Part shown: in pieces, positions 24,636 through 33,101 of the stretch
Numbering within the stretch: the stretch's first letter is position 1
How the letters are laid out: each line of letters begins with the position of its first letter
NCBI GenBank assembly: GCA_040768845.1
Contig: JAXGME010000006.1
Location: 124,001 to 188,000 of the forward strand
DNA length: 64,000 nucleotides
From: JAEZHK01 sp040768845
GTDB taxonomy: Bacteria; Bacillota; Clostridia; Christensenellales; Aristaeellaceae
Direction: 5' to 3'
Notes under the pieces: generated by a model
Told to the model about the DNA's origin: nothing
Seen by the model: the letters and a program-made list of their open reading frames with translations, nothing else
Databases searched by the model: none
Translations under genes and position numbers: made by a program

Positions 24636-26546
24636 CTACCTGTTCCGGATCCATACGCGCATTTCGTTGATCCCCCGGTTCGCCCAGGCAAAGTAAGGAA
24701 TCCATACGAGCTCGGCCGGGTCGCGGCCGGGCCGATCATATGCGTAGAGCGGCATGTCCGCGTCGGCCCGCTCCCGCGCTCCGCGGGCGCAGATTTCCAC
24801 AATCCCGCCCAGCTTGTCGGGGCGCTCCCGGCGGACCAGCTCCGCGCCTTCCGGCAAAATCAGCGCACCGAGCGCCGCGCCGTTGTCGGCGCCCTCCAGG
24901 CAGTATACGAGCGGTCCGCATGTGACCGCCACCTGTCCGTTGTCCGCGCGCAGAAGCGGATTGGCGTAGACGCGCCGGGGGCGCATGGGCAGATCCAGCT
25001 CCACGCATTCGACGCCCTTCCACGCCCTCTCCAGGCGGAAATACCCGTCCTCCAGCGTGCCCCCGACCGCTTCCCCGCCGACGCGGACGGTGTAGCCCTC
25101 GGCCCAACCGGGGATGCGCAGCATCAGCGCATAGGCACCTTCGCCGGGGTAAAGCCGCACCGCGCCGTCCCAGGGATAGCTGCCGCTCACCTTCAGGCGC
25201 ACGGTCCCGTCCCCCATCGGCACCTCGGCCGAGCAGGCGGCGTAGGTGTGGACATATATGCGGCCGGCCTCCGCTTGGAACAGGTATTGCCCCAGCGACA
25301 GCATCAGCCGCACCACGTTTGTCGGGCAGCAGGCACAGCTGAACCAGCTGGGCCGCACCGGGAGCACGTGCGCCGTGTCCGCGCGTTCCTCGCACAGTTC
25401 GGGGACGACTTCCAGCGGATTGACGTAGAAGAAATGCAGCCCGTCAAGGGAAATACCCGCCAGCGCGCCGTTGTAAAGGGCGCGCTCCAAAGCGTCTGCG
25501 TACCGGCTGTCCGGGCGTATGCCCAGCATGGCGCGGGCAAAAAAGCACAGCGCGATGGCGGCACAGGTTTCCGCGTAGGCGCGGTCGTTGGGCAGGTCGT
25601 AATCGGTCGTAAATGCCTCGCCAACGTCGCTGGACCCCGCCCCGCCGGTGATGTACATGCGCTTTTGCACCAGGTTGTCAAAGAGCCTGCCGCACGCGGC
25701 GATCATCTGATCGTCGCCGGTTTCACGTGCCACCATCGCCATGCCCGTGGCCATGTACAGCGCACGCACCGCGTGGCCGACAAGCGCCTCCTGCTCCAGA
25801 ATGGGCTTATGGTTCTGCCAGTAGCGCCGATCGAGCCCCTTGAAGGCGGTTTCCTCCCGGCCCGCGCGCTCCTCCACAAAGTAGTTGGGCTCGGTTCCAC
25901 GCTGGCGAAGAAAGTAATCGGCGAGCTTCAGCAGAAACCTCTCCCCGGTGACGCCATACATCTTGACGAGGGCGAGCTCGATCTCCTGATGGCCGGGGAA
26001 TGCATGCATCTTGCCTTCTTCCGGGCCGATCACGCTGTCGATATGGCGCGCCATGCGCAGCATCACATCCAGCAGCCGGCGCTTTCCGGTGGCCTGAAAG
26101 TACGCCACCGCGGCCTCCATCATGTGGCCCGCGCAGTACATTTCATGGCTTTCCCGGATGTTCGTCCAGCGCTTTCCCGGTTCTTTGATGGTGTAATAGG
26201 TGTTCAGGTACCCATCCGGCTGCTGCGCTTTTTCGATGAGATCGATGGTTTCGTCCGCCAGGCGCTGGAGCTCGGGGTTGGGGCGAATCATCAGCGCATA
26301 CCCAACCGCCTCCAGCCATTTGCCAACGTCGCTGTCCTGAAAAACCATGCCGTGGTATTCCCCCCGGCTGAGCCCCGCGGCAATCCGGAAATTTTCAATG
26401 GCATGGCTGGGCACCGCGCCCTCCACGCGGTCATTCAGGATTTCCCACTGGTAGGGCAGCGCCTTATCCAGCACCAGGTCAATTCTGTCCCCCCAGAACC
26501 CGCCTTCAAATCGCACATTCCCGGGTGTTACAGCGCAATCGGACAT
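24636..26546 (-). CDS. GH127 beta-L-arabinofuranosidase-like enzyme
   Basis: Cytoplasmic 636-residue glycosidase (former DUF1680), no signal peptide. The cysteine-nucleophile zinc site of HypBA1 can be mapped. Glu310 (DVGEAF) is the acid/base, Glu326 and Cys328 (AETCAA) are ligands, and Cys406-Cys407 (ACCPTN) are nucleophile and ligand; the Glu310-Glu326 distance of 16 equals that of HypBA1 E322-E338. Known members release beta-L-arabinofuranose from plant glycan oligosaccharides. It sits between two CUT1 permeases and the DUF5695-like gene, implying that arabinose-containing oligosaccharides are imported first and cut inside. Exact linkage specificity is not predictable. Confidence 0.93.
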   Translation of the reverse strand: MSDCAVTPGNVRFEGGFWGDRIDLVLDKALPYQWEILNDRVEGAVPSHAIENFRIAAGLSRGEYHGMVFQDSDVGKWLEAVGYALMIRPNPELQRLADETIDLIEKAQQPDGYLNTYYTIKEPGKRWTNIRESHEMYCAGHMMEAAVAYFQATGKRRLLDVMLRMARHIDSVIGPEEGKMHAFPGHQEIELALVKMYGVTGERFLLKLADYFLRQRGTEPNYFVEERAGREETAFKGLDRRYWQNHKPILEQEALVGHAVRALYMATGMAMVARETGDDQMIAACGRLFDNLVQKRMYITGGAGSSDVGEAFTTDYDLPNDRAYAETCAAIALCFFARAMLGIRPDSRYADALERALYNGALAGISLDGLHFFYVNPLEVVPELCEERADTAHVLPVRPSWFSCACCPTNVVRLMLSLGQYLFQAEAGRIYVHTYAACSAEVPMGDGTVRLKVSGSYPWDGAVRLYPGEGAYALMLRIPGWAEGYTVRVGGEAVGGTLEDGYFRLERAWKGVECVELDLPMRPRRVYANPLLRADNGQVAVTCGPLVYCLEGADNGAALGALILPEGAELVRRERPDKLGGIVEICARGARERADADMPLYAYDRPGRDPAELVWIPYFAWANRGINEMRVWIRNR

Positions 26547-26564
26547 TTTGTGTCTCCTCTCGGT

Positions 26565-27404
26565 TTATGCCTTTACCGCGCCGGACGTCAATCCGGACAC
26601 AAGGCCTTTCTGACAAAAATACGTGATGATAATTCCGGGAACGGAAAAGATGACGCCATAGGCCATCACCTGCCCCCAGAAGGTACGCCACTGATTCTGG
26701 TATACGTACATCCCCACGGACAGCGTGCGCTTGCTGGCCGTCCTGACGAGCGTGGACGCGAGCATGAATTCGTTCCAGACGCCGATGAAGTTGAACAGAA
26801 CCACCGTGACGATGATCGGCAGCGAAATGGGCACGACGATGGACACGATCTTCCGGATCACGCCGACGCCATCCAATTCCGCCGCCTCCTCCAGCTCCTG
26901 CGGAATCTCCCGGAACGACCCCTCCATCAGCCAAATGGCCATGAGCAGCTGGCCGGGAATGGCCGTCAGAATCAGCGCCGCCCGGGTGTCAAAAAGGCCC
27001 ATCTGCCGGATCATCAGGAAGTACGGAATGCTGAAGGCGATGCCCGGAATCATGCGGATCAGCATGATGACGATCAGAAAGGCGCCGCTCGCCCTGGAGG
27101 CGTACTTGGCCAGGCCGTACGCCGCGGGGATGCTCAGCACCAGCGCGCACAGCGTGCTGACAGACGACACGATCAGGCTGTTGATCATGTAAAGGGGTAG
27201 GCTCACATCCGGGCTTGTGAACACTTCCCTGTAATTGTCGATCACCCATGGATCGGGAAGTACCCGCGGCGGTATGGTGAACAGCTGGGATTCCGTTTTG
27301 AAGCTGGTCAGGATGGACCAGAAAAACGGAAAGATCATAAAGACAAAGACAATGATCAGAATTCCGTAGGAAAACACCGTGCCGAAGCCGACTCGCTTTT
27401 TCAC
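26565..27404 (-). CDS. CUT1 sugar ABC transporter permease (MalG/UgpE-like)
   Basis: Membrane subunit of an oligosaccharide importer. The 279-residue product has six membrane helices and the EAA loop with EIPQELEEAAELDGVGVIRKI, where the cytoplasmic ATPase docks. GTG 27404 overlaps the stop of the preceding permease (GTGA), marking the start and translational coupling. No ABC ATPase gene follows; the next gene is GH127. Such operons normally borrow a shared MsmX/UgpC-type ATPase encoded elsewhere. Confidence 0.92.
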   Translation of the reverse strand: MKKRVGFGTVFSYGILIIVFVFMIFPFFWSILTSFKTESQLFTIPPRVLPDPWVIDNYREVFTSPDVSLPLYMINSLIVSSVSTLCALVLSIPAAYGLAKYASRASGAFLIVIMLIRMIPGIAFSIPYFLMIRQMGLFDTRAALILTAIPGQLLMAIWLMEGSFREIPQELEEAAELDGVGVIRKIVSIVVPISLPIIVTVVLFNFIGVWNEFMLASTLVRTASKRTLSVGMYVYQNQWRTFWGQVMAYGVIFSVPGIIITYFCQKGLVSGLTSGAVKA

Positions 27405-28315
27405 TGGGCCGCACGCTCCTTGCTGCCGGGCCTCATCATCCTGAACGTCGTCAGCGAGATGAGAGCGATAAAGATGGTCAGAAGGAAGGAGCCCGCGGTC
27501 CCTTCCCCGAATCGCAGGTCCCCGAAGGTTCGCGAATAGAGATAGGTTGTGATCACATTGGTTGCATTGGCCGGGCCGCCGTCGGTCAGCACCTTGACGG
27601 CGTCGTACAGCTTGAAGGAGTCCGCAATCCGGATGACCAGCACCTGCAGGATGGCGGGCTTCACCAGATGGATTGTGATGCGCCAGAAAATCTGGAAGTT
27701 GTTCGCGCCGTCTATTCTGGCGGCCTCGATGTAGTCGTCGGAAATCGCGGTCAGCGCCGCCAACAGAACCAGTATCGAGAAGGGCAGCGATCCCCACAGG
27801 CCGGTGATGATGACCGCCCACTTTGCGGACATGGGCTGAGCAAGCCATTCCGGCCCGGCAATGCCGATCGCGGCGAGCGCGTGGTTGAGAATGCCGTATT
27901 CGCCGACAAACATCCACCGCCATATCAGAGAGGCCACCATCGGGGCAATCATCATTGGCAGCATGTAGGACGTGCGGAACAACTGGGTGCCGGGCAGGCG
28001 CTTATTGAGCTGTACCGCCACCAGCATGCCCAGCACAAGCTCAATGACGACCGTCGTCGCCGCAAATCCGCAGGTGTTGATCAGCGCGGAGTGGAACTGG
28101 CTGGACTGCAATACGGACAGGTAGTTTTTGAATCCGACAAACACCATCCTGCCGCTGGTGATGCTCTTGTTTGACATAAAGCTCAGCTCGAGCGACCAGC
28201 CAATCGGATAGAGGATGGTGACCCCGATGGCGACGGCCGCGGGGGTGATCAGCAAAAGCCCCGTCAGCCATTTCGGGGTTCTTTTGCGCAATCGGGCGTT
28301 TCTGGATTCGAACAT
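27401..28315 (-). CDS. CUT1 sugar ABC transporter permease (MalF/UgpA-like)
   Basis: The 304-residue partner permease has an N-terminal basic stretch (MFESRNARLRKRTPK), six helices and the EAA loop SDDYIEAARIDGANNFQIFWRI. ATG 28315 is preceded by GGAAGGG at seven bases. It is separated from the binding-protein gene by a hairpin and overlaps the second permease by four bases. The pair forms the heterodimeric channel expected of CUT1 importers. Confidence 0.92.
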   Translation of the reverse strand: MFESRNARLRKRTPKWLTGLLLITPAAVAIGVTILYPIGWSLELSFMSNKSITSGRMVFVGFKNYLSVLQSSQFHSALINTCGFAATTVVIELVLGMLVAVQLNKRLPGTQLFRTSYMLPMMIAPMVASLIWRWMFVGEYGILNHALAAIGIAGPEWLAQPMSAKWAVIITGLWGSLPFSILVLLAALTAISDDYIEAARIDGANNFQIFWRITIHLVKPAILQVLVIRIADSFKLYDAVKVLTDGGPANATNVITTYLYSRTFGDLRFGEGTAGSFLLTIFIALISLTTFRMMRPGSKERAAQ

Positions 28316-28379
28316 ATGCGTTCCCTTCCTTACGGTCGATTCCCTGAACAGCGGCCAAGCGCGCCCGCAAAAAGCGCAC

Positions 28380-28421
28380 AACGGGCGGGGGCACGGCCCC
28401 GTGTTTCGTCCCCCGCCCGTT
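28380..28421 (-). promoter_or_regulatory. Intercistronic stem-loop after the CUT1 binding-protein gene
   Basis: A 12-bp stem (28380-28391 with 28410-28421) and a smaller inner hairpin (CACGG/CCGTG) follow the binding-protein stop by 10 bases. The closest T-run on the minus strand is about nine bases past it. It probably lowers read-through into the permeases or protects the upstream mRNA. Confidence 0.65.
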
Positions 28422-28431
28422 GGTGCCGGTT

Positions 28432-29709
28432 TTAGCGCAGGCCCAGCTCCTCCATTTCGGAATAGAGCTCATCCATGGCCGCGTTCATGTCTTCGGCGCA
28501 CTTGGTCACCGCCTCGTCGATGGTCTTCTGGCCGCTCATGATGCCGGAGAGGCACTCCGCCATCAGCGTGCGCAGCGTTTCGTAATTGGGGGTGGTCACC
28601 ACCGCGATGCCGATTTCAAGGCTGTTGCCCATCGCGCGGATGACTTCCTTGTCCGCGTCGGTCAGATTGTCGCTCGCCAGCACTTTTTCAACGGCGGAGA
28701 CGCGGGTGGTGGACTGGAACTGTTCCTCCGCGTATCCGGCGAGAATGTCGGAGCTGGTGGCCCACTCGATGAACTTATAGGCGTTCTCCGGATTTTTCGA
28801 GGTGGAAGGAATGCCCAGGCTCCAGCTCCAGACCGCGCTGGTGACCGGCTGGGTGGTGGCGCCAACGAGGTCCACGACGTTCGAGAGGGAAGCGTCCCTG
28901 GACATTCCGTACATGTAGGGCCAGTTGCGCACCATCGCCAGTTTGCCCTGCAGGAACATGTTGTGTACGTCCTCGTTGTCCCAGGAAACCGCCGCGGCGG
29001 GGCTGGAGCCGTCCGCCATGATATCGAGCATGTATTGGAAGGCATCCCGGACCGGCTGGCTGTCAAACAGGATGTTCCAGTCCTCGTCCACAATCTTACC
29101 GCCAAACTGCAGGATGAGGTCCGTAAACTGGGAGACCGGCTCGGCGCTTTGCTTGCCTTCCACCGCGGTGCCGTAGATGCCGGCGGCGGTATCGGTCAGC
29201 GCCTTCGCGACGCTCCTGTACGCCTCGTTGGTGGTGGGCACCTGCTGGTCGGCCTTTTCCATCAGGTCCTTGCGGTAGAACACCAGCGGACCATGCATCT
29301 GGTAGGGCAGACCGTAGATTTCACCGTTGTATGTGACCGACTGAACGGCGGAATCGTAGAAGTCCGCAAGCTGCTCTTCGGTGACATACTTCGTGATCGG
29401 CGTGTAGAAGCCGTAGGTGGCGAACTCGGGAATCCAGGGTTGATCCGTATCGTAGACGTCGATCTCTCCGGTGTTGGCGATGATTTCCTGCAAGAGGGTT
29501 TCATGCATGTCGCCGGTTATTTCGTAGAACTCTGCCGTCAGACCGGTCTTGGCGGTAAAGTCCTCCCGCATCTTGTACAGGTATCCGCCGTACGTTCCCT
29601 CTTCTTTCCCAACCCAGACTTTTACCGCCCCGCCGCTCTCCGCCTGCGCGCAAATCCCCGCGGAGAGCACCATCGCCAACGCCAGAACCAGAGCAAACAG
29701 TTTTCTCAT
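28432..29709 (-). CDS. Extracellular oligosaccharide-binding protein (family 1, CUT1)
   Basis: The 425-residue protein binds an oligosaccharide outside the cell for the following permeases. The signal peptide (MRKLFALVLALAMVLSAGICAQA) has a Cys, but the residue before it is Ile, which does not make a lipobox; cleavage after AQA looks more likely. The mature chain shows DVYDTDQPWIPEFATYGFYTP, YGLPYQMHGPLVFYRKDL and ENAYKFIEWATS, typical of family 1 binders. AAGGAG precedes ATG 29709. It is first in the operon, 52 bases past a LacI operator. Confidence 0.92.
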   Translation of the reverse strand: MRKLFALVLALAMVLSAGICAQAESGGAVKVWVGKEEGTYGGYLYKMREDFTAKTGLTAEFYEITGDMHETLLQEIIANTGEIDVYDTDQPWIPEFATYGFYTPITKYVTEEQLADFYDSAVQSVTYNGEIYGLPYQMHGPLVFYRKDLMEKADQQVPTTNEAYRSVAKALTDTAAGIYGTAVEGKQSAEPVSQFTDLILQFGGKIVDEDWNILFDSQPVRDAFQYMLDIMADGSSPAAAVSWDNEDVHNMFLQGKLAMVRNWPYMYGMSRDASLSNVVDLVGATTQPVTSAVWSWSLGIPSTSKNPENAYKFIEWATSSDILAGYAEEQFQSTTRVSAVEKVLASDNLTDADKEVIRAMGNSLEIGIAVVTTPNYETLRTLMAECLSGIMSGQKTIDEAVTKCAEDMNAAMDELYSEMEELGLR

Positions 29710-29760
29710 TCTCCACCGCTCCTTTTCCATTCCAGATTGTACCTGAAGGGCCCCGCGCCG

Positions 29761-29776
29761 CTGCAATCGATTGCAG
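29761..29776 (-). promoter_or_regulatory. LacI-family operator in front of the CUT1 operon
   Basis: A perfect 16-base palindrome, CTGCAATCGATTGCAG, has the central CG typical of LacI-family sites. It lies between the operon and the repressor gene, about 13 bases downstream of a possible TTGGAG-18-TATTGT promoter, so a bound repressor would block initiation. Confidence 0.88.
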
Positions 29777-29850
29777 TTTTTGGGAAAACAATACCCCCTT
29801 TCAAAACACCCCTCCAAAACGGCGCGTGTGCACGAGAGACCTCCTTTGCA

Positions 29851-30855
29851 TCAAACAGACCTGCCGCCCACGTGCGCGCAGGAATCGCGCACGAACATCT
29901 CGCCCAGAATCGTATCGTGCCGAACCGTGCGGTCCGGGTCGCCGATGCGCTCCACCAGCAGTTCGACGGCCCGCTCGCCCATGCGGTTGAGCGGCAGCGA
30001 AAACGTTGTCAAACGTGGGCGCATCAGGAAGGCCATGTCATGATCATCATGCCCAACGATGGATACATCCCCCGGCACGCGCAAGCCAAGTTCCCTGGCT
30101 GCGTCGTTCACACCGTAGGCCATTGCGTCGTTGAGCGACAAAACCGCCGTGGGACGCTCCGAACACCCAAACAGCTTCATGCCGACCTCATAGCCGTTCT
30201 CAACGCGCCAGCTCTGCCGCTGAATCACCCAGTCATCCCGAAGCGATACACCCCAAGCCCGCATCACATCCCGCACAGCCTGCGCCCTGGCCCTCGTATG
30301 AAAAGAATTGGGCGGTCCAAGAATCACCGCGATATCCCTGTGTCCCAGATCCAGCAAATACTCCGCGAGGCATGTCGCCGCGTGATAGTCGTCCGGAACC
30401 ACCGTATCGCATTCTTCCGCCACACGGCAAATGTACACGGAAGGAATCTCCTGCCCCAGAAGGGGTTTGGGGTCATCCAGCATTTCAGTGCTTGCGACGA
30501 TAACGCCCGCCGCGCGCATCGCGCAAAACAGCTCCATCGCCGCGCGCTCGTCGGTGCTCCCCACGGAATTCCATACGAGAATGCTGTACCCCAGCCGGCG
30601 GGCGGCCGCCTGCACCCCGTCCGCGATCGATGAGGAAAACCAGTTCCACTTTTCATCCACCAGGAGCCCCAGAAGGTTGGATTTCTGAACCTTCAATTGC
30701 TTCGCGATCAGATTCGGCCGGTATCCGATCCGTTCGGCCTCGTCTTTCACGCGCTCGCGCACTTTGGCGCTCACCTGCGTATTCGGGCGAAGTGCCCGGG
30801 ACACCGTGCTGGGGCTGATATTGAGTCTTCTGGAAATATCATAAATCGTCGACAT
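29851..30855 (-). CDS. LacI family transcriptional regulator of the arabinoside operon
   Basis: The 334-residue repressor has an N-terminal helix-turn-helix (STIYDISRRLNISPSTVSRAL), hinge helix region near residues 47-58 (PNLIAKQLKVQKSN) and a periplasmic-binding-like effector domain ending with family features such as SIVGHDD and TFSLPLNRMGERAVELL. It lies directly upstream of the transporter operon in the same direction. The same operator occurs before both, so it likely represses the operon and itself until a sugar from the glycan binds. Confidence 0.95.
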   Translation of the reverse strand: MSTIYDISRRLNISPSTVSRALRPNTQVSAKVRERVKDEAERIGYRPNLIAKQLKVQKSNLLGLLVDEKWNWFSSSIADGVQAAARRLGYSILVWNSVGSTDERAAMELFCAMRAAGVIVASTEMLDDPKPLLGQEIPSVYICRVAEECDTVVPDDYHAATCLAEYLLDLGHRDIAVILGPPNSFHTRARAQAVRDVMRAWGVSLRDDWVIQRQSWRVENGYEVGMKLFGCSERPTAVLSLNDAMAYGVNDAARELGLRVPGDVSIVGHDDHDMAFLMRPRLTTFSLPLNRMGERAVELLVERIGDPDRTVRHDTILGEMFVRDSCAHVGGRSV

Positions 30856-30871
30856 GCGGCCACCCTCGCAA

Positions 30872-30887
30872 CTGCAATCGATTGCTG
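30872..30887 (-). promoter_or_regulatory. LacI-family operator in front of the repressor gene
   Basis: CTGCAATCGATTGCTG shares the GCAATCGATTGC core with the operon operator. It lies 13 bases downstream of the -10 of the repressor promoter, consistent with autoregulation. Confidence 0.85.
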
Positions 30888-30900
30888 TTTTTCAATTGTT

Positions 30901-30929
30901 ATTATATCCATTGCTTTATGCGTTGTCAA
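30901..30929 (-). promoter_or_regulatory. Consensus promoter of the lacI-type gene
   Basis: On the minus strand TTGACA (30929-30924) and TATAAT (30906-30901), both perfect, are 17 bases apart. Confidence 0.88.
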
Positions 30930-31019
30930 CCATGAATAACTCTGTCGGTGGATCGCGCATGAACAGGGCAAAGCGCACGGGCGGAAAAATCATCGCCACA
31001 AGCGCGGCGCCTGCAAAAA

Positions 31020-31056
31020 GAAAACCCCTGAAAACATTGAGCTTTCAGGGGTTTTC
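31020..31056 (-). terminator. Terminator left of the IS cluster
   Basis: A 14-bp stem (GAAAACCCCTGAAA arm, 31020-31033 with 31043-31056) closes a nine-base loop; on the minus strand it is followed by TTTTT. It lies just downstream of the 196-residue gene's stop and probably terminates that gene. Confidence 0.8.
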
Positions 31057-31062
31057 GCTTGG

Positions 31063-31653
31063 TCAGACCGTCTCAAAACGGGCATGAAGCTCATAAAGCG
31101 CAAGAAGAGGGCCTTCGGAGAGCGTTTCGGAAGGGAAGCGCTCTTTCATGGATGCATACTGCGACATCATCCAGGGGACGATGTCGGGGCCAGCGCGAAA
31201 CCCCAACGCGAGGCAGATCATGGACTGGGCATAGGGATTCCGAATTTGGTCGAAGTGACTTTGGAGCCATGCAGAGCAGTCCGTTTCGGCGCGGACGAAG
31301 AAGTGGAGCGCGTTTTCTATGAAGACATCCACGTCGGAGGTGAGGATTCGGCGCTGAATCTCCGGCAGGACCGCATCCTCGATTTTCAGCAGCCTGCGGA
31401 TCAAAAGCGACTTGTTTGCTCCGGGAATATTGCTGCGCATCAGCCGAAGCAATACTCCGGGATCGGCTTCATTTTTGATCAGGTCGTACGCCCTGCGCAT
31501 GGCGTCGGTTTCCAGTCCCTTTTCCCGCATGAGATTGCGGGCGGCGTTTTCAAAACCAGGGTTCAGCAAGAAAGAATACTGGAACCGCGCCGATGAGATT
31601 TCACGCATCGGGTTGCGTTTGAAGAAAGTCTTGGTGAGCAGCCGCTCTTTCAT
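31063..31653 (-). CDS. Hypothetical protein, leftward gene of IS unit A
   Basis: A 196-residue protein that I do not recognise. It is helical in appearance, with repeated Leu/Ile-Arg patterns (LLRLMRSNIPGANKSLLIRRLLKIEDAVLPEIQ) reminiscent of HEAT-like repeats, plus three Cys. No signal peptide or membrane segment. It reads away from the neighbouring transposase, and its stop codon coincides with the motif that marks the left end of IS unit A. Composition is visibly less GC-rich than the core genes, which suggests acquired DNA. ATG 31653 has only a weak ribosome site. Confidence 0.55.
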   Translation of the reverse strand: MKERLLTKTFFKRNPMREISSARFQYSFLLNPGFENAARNLMREKGLETDAMRRAYDLIKNEADPGVLLRLMRSNIPGANKSLLIRRLLKIEDAVLPEIQRRILTSDVDVFIENALHFFVRAETDCSAWLQSHFDQIRNPYAQSMICLALGFRAGPDIVPWMMSQYASMKERFPSETLSEGPLLALYELHARFETV

Positions 31654-31740
31654 ATTGCCCCCCCTGTGTCGTCGACAGGCATTCCCGACAGAGTGTAGTA
31701 TAATGGTTTCATCCGGAAAACGCAAGCGAGATGAGAAGCA

Positions 31741-32941
31741 ATGCGGGCGCATCCGTACATCGAGGGACAGGCACCGGAGCAGGCGACGTATCTGCCGGAG
31801 TGCCTGGACGAGCTTATATCGCCGGAGAACCCGATCCGGTTCATCCGGCTGTTTCAAGGCGCGGATCAAAAAGCACGAGGACGCGCTGAAAGAGATGGAA
31901 AAGACGGGCGAGACGCAGCTTCTGTACACCGATCCGGACGCGCGGGTGATGTTGACCAAGGACGGCGGGAAGCGGGCGTGCTACAACATACAGGCGGCGA
32001 CGGACGCGGACAGCCACCTGATCCTGGGGTTTGACGTGACGAACGACCGAAACGACATGAATAAGCTGTGCTCCACGGCGAAGATCGCCATGGAGAACAC
32101 GGGAGCCGAATCGGTGGAGGCGGTCGCGGACAAGGGCTACTCCAGCGCAAGGGACGTGGAAGCCTGCCTTCTGAACGGAATCGCGCCGCAGGTGGGGATG
32201 GTGTACGACCGGGAGGCGCGGGTTTTGAACCTTGAATACCGGTCCCAGGAAATATCCGAAGCCAAAAGAGCCAGCCGAAATCCTTCGGATATCCGGGACT
32301 GCCTGCACGCCGGCGTGCTGCCCGCGTGCTATGAGGGCACGGATATTTCGATAGAGCTTCAGTATGAGAGCGTCGTAAGCTGCTTTATCCGACACGCGGA
32401 CGGAACCGTCACCTGCCCGATGGGAAGGGTGATGAACTTTCAGGGCGAGAAGAAGAACGGCACGGTCTACGGCACGAAATCCGCCTGCCGAACCTGCCCA
32501 AATCGCTGCACGGACGGAAGGACGTTCAAGACGGTGAAGTTCGGGCCGGACACGAAGTACGTGCCGGTCAGGATGTACGGGAGCCCGCGGTATAAACTTC
32601 AGGAAATCCCCGATGTTTCCCAGCCGGATCACAACCACGTATTCGGACATGTGAGGCGCGCCCCGGCGCGGGTGATGGTGTTCGTGAAGCGGAACGTAGA
32701 GAAGCTCAAGGAGCGGTTCCGCGTATCGGAGCATCCCTTCGGAACGATCAAGTTCTATGACGGCGCGCACTACTTTCTGTGCAGGGGAAAGGAAAAAGTG
32801 GCAGCCGAAACATCGCTGATGTTCACATCCTATGACATCCGCCGGGCGATCACGCTGGCCGGCGGGGTGCAGAAGCTGATCCACCGGATGATGGAAGCAA
32901 TCCGCAGAAGAAAGAGCCAGGGGATACCCATGCCAATTTGA
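31741..32941 (+). pseudogene. Transposase pseudogene (IS1182 family), deleted and frameshifted
   Basis: The first 38 codons match the intact transposase at 33688. After CGGCTGTT (31853) a four-base filler TCAA joins directly to the sequence found at 34335 in the intact copy. A 534-base segment is thus missing, and the net change of 530 bases shifts the frame. The remaining 3' part (from about 31858 to the stop at 32941) is in frame with the original C-terminal domain and nearly identical to the other copy (for example Lys for Glu in xIAMENTG, Ser for Pro in YRxQEI). A full enzyme cannot be made. Confidence 0.93.
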
Positions 32942-32975
32942 CGGAGACGGACGGGGTAAATACGCAAATATCGGC

Positions 32976-33053
32976 AAAAACAGGCTGATTTCAGGCAGAA
33001 TCAGCCTGTTTTTGAATTGAGCAAAGAAAAATCCGTCTCTTTCGAGACGGATT
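32976..33053. repeat. Right-end double hairpin of IS unit A
   Basis: Two perfect inverted repeats follow the transposase remnant. At 32976-33013 AAAAACAGGCTGATT pairs with its complement across an eight-base loop, a terminator flanked by A and T runs. At 33030-33053 AATCCGTCTC pairs with GAGACGGATT across TTTC. The identical pair ends unit B. Confidence 0.9.
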
Positions 33054-33101
33054 GTGGTCAGACCGTCTCGAAACGGGTAGATTTTCGGACAAGCGGAGCG
33101 C

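Larger units (their letters stand above)
31064..33058 (+). mobile_element. IS1182-type unit A (degenerate)
   Basis: The proposed ends are the shared left motif CAGACCGTCTC(A/G)AAACGGG at 31064 and the right end ...CCGTCTC-loop-GAGACGG ATTGTGGT at 33058. Contents: a leftward hypothetical gene and a rightward deleted transposase gene. The right 1.2 kb is nearly identical to unit B. GGT occurs directly outside both ends. That the leftward gene belongs to the element is inference. Confidence 0.6.

Noticed and set aside
31063..31959. 298-codon version of the leftward gene in unit A, starting inside the transposase
   Set aside because: The extra N-terminal part is antisense to the transposase; the ATG at 31653 gives a sensible protein.
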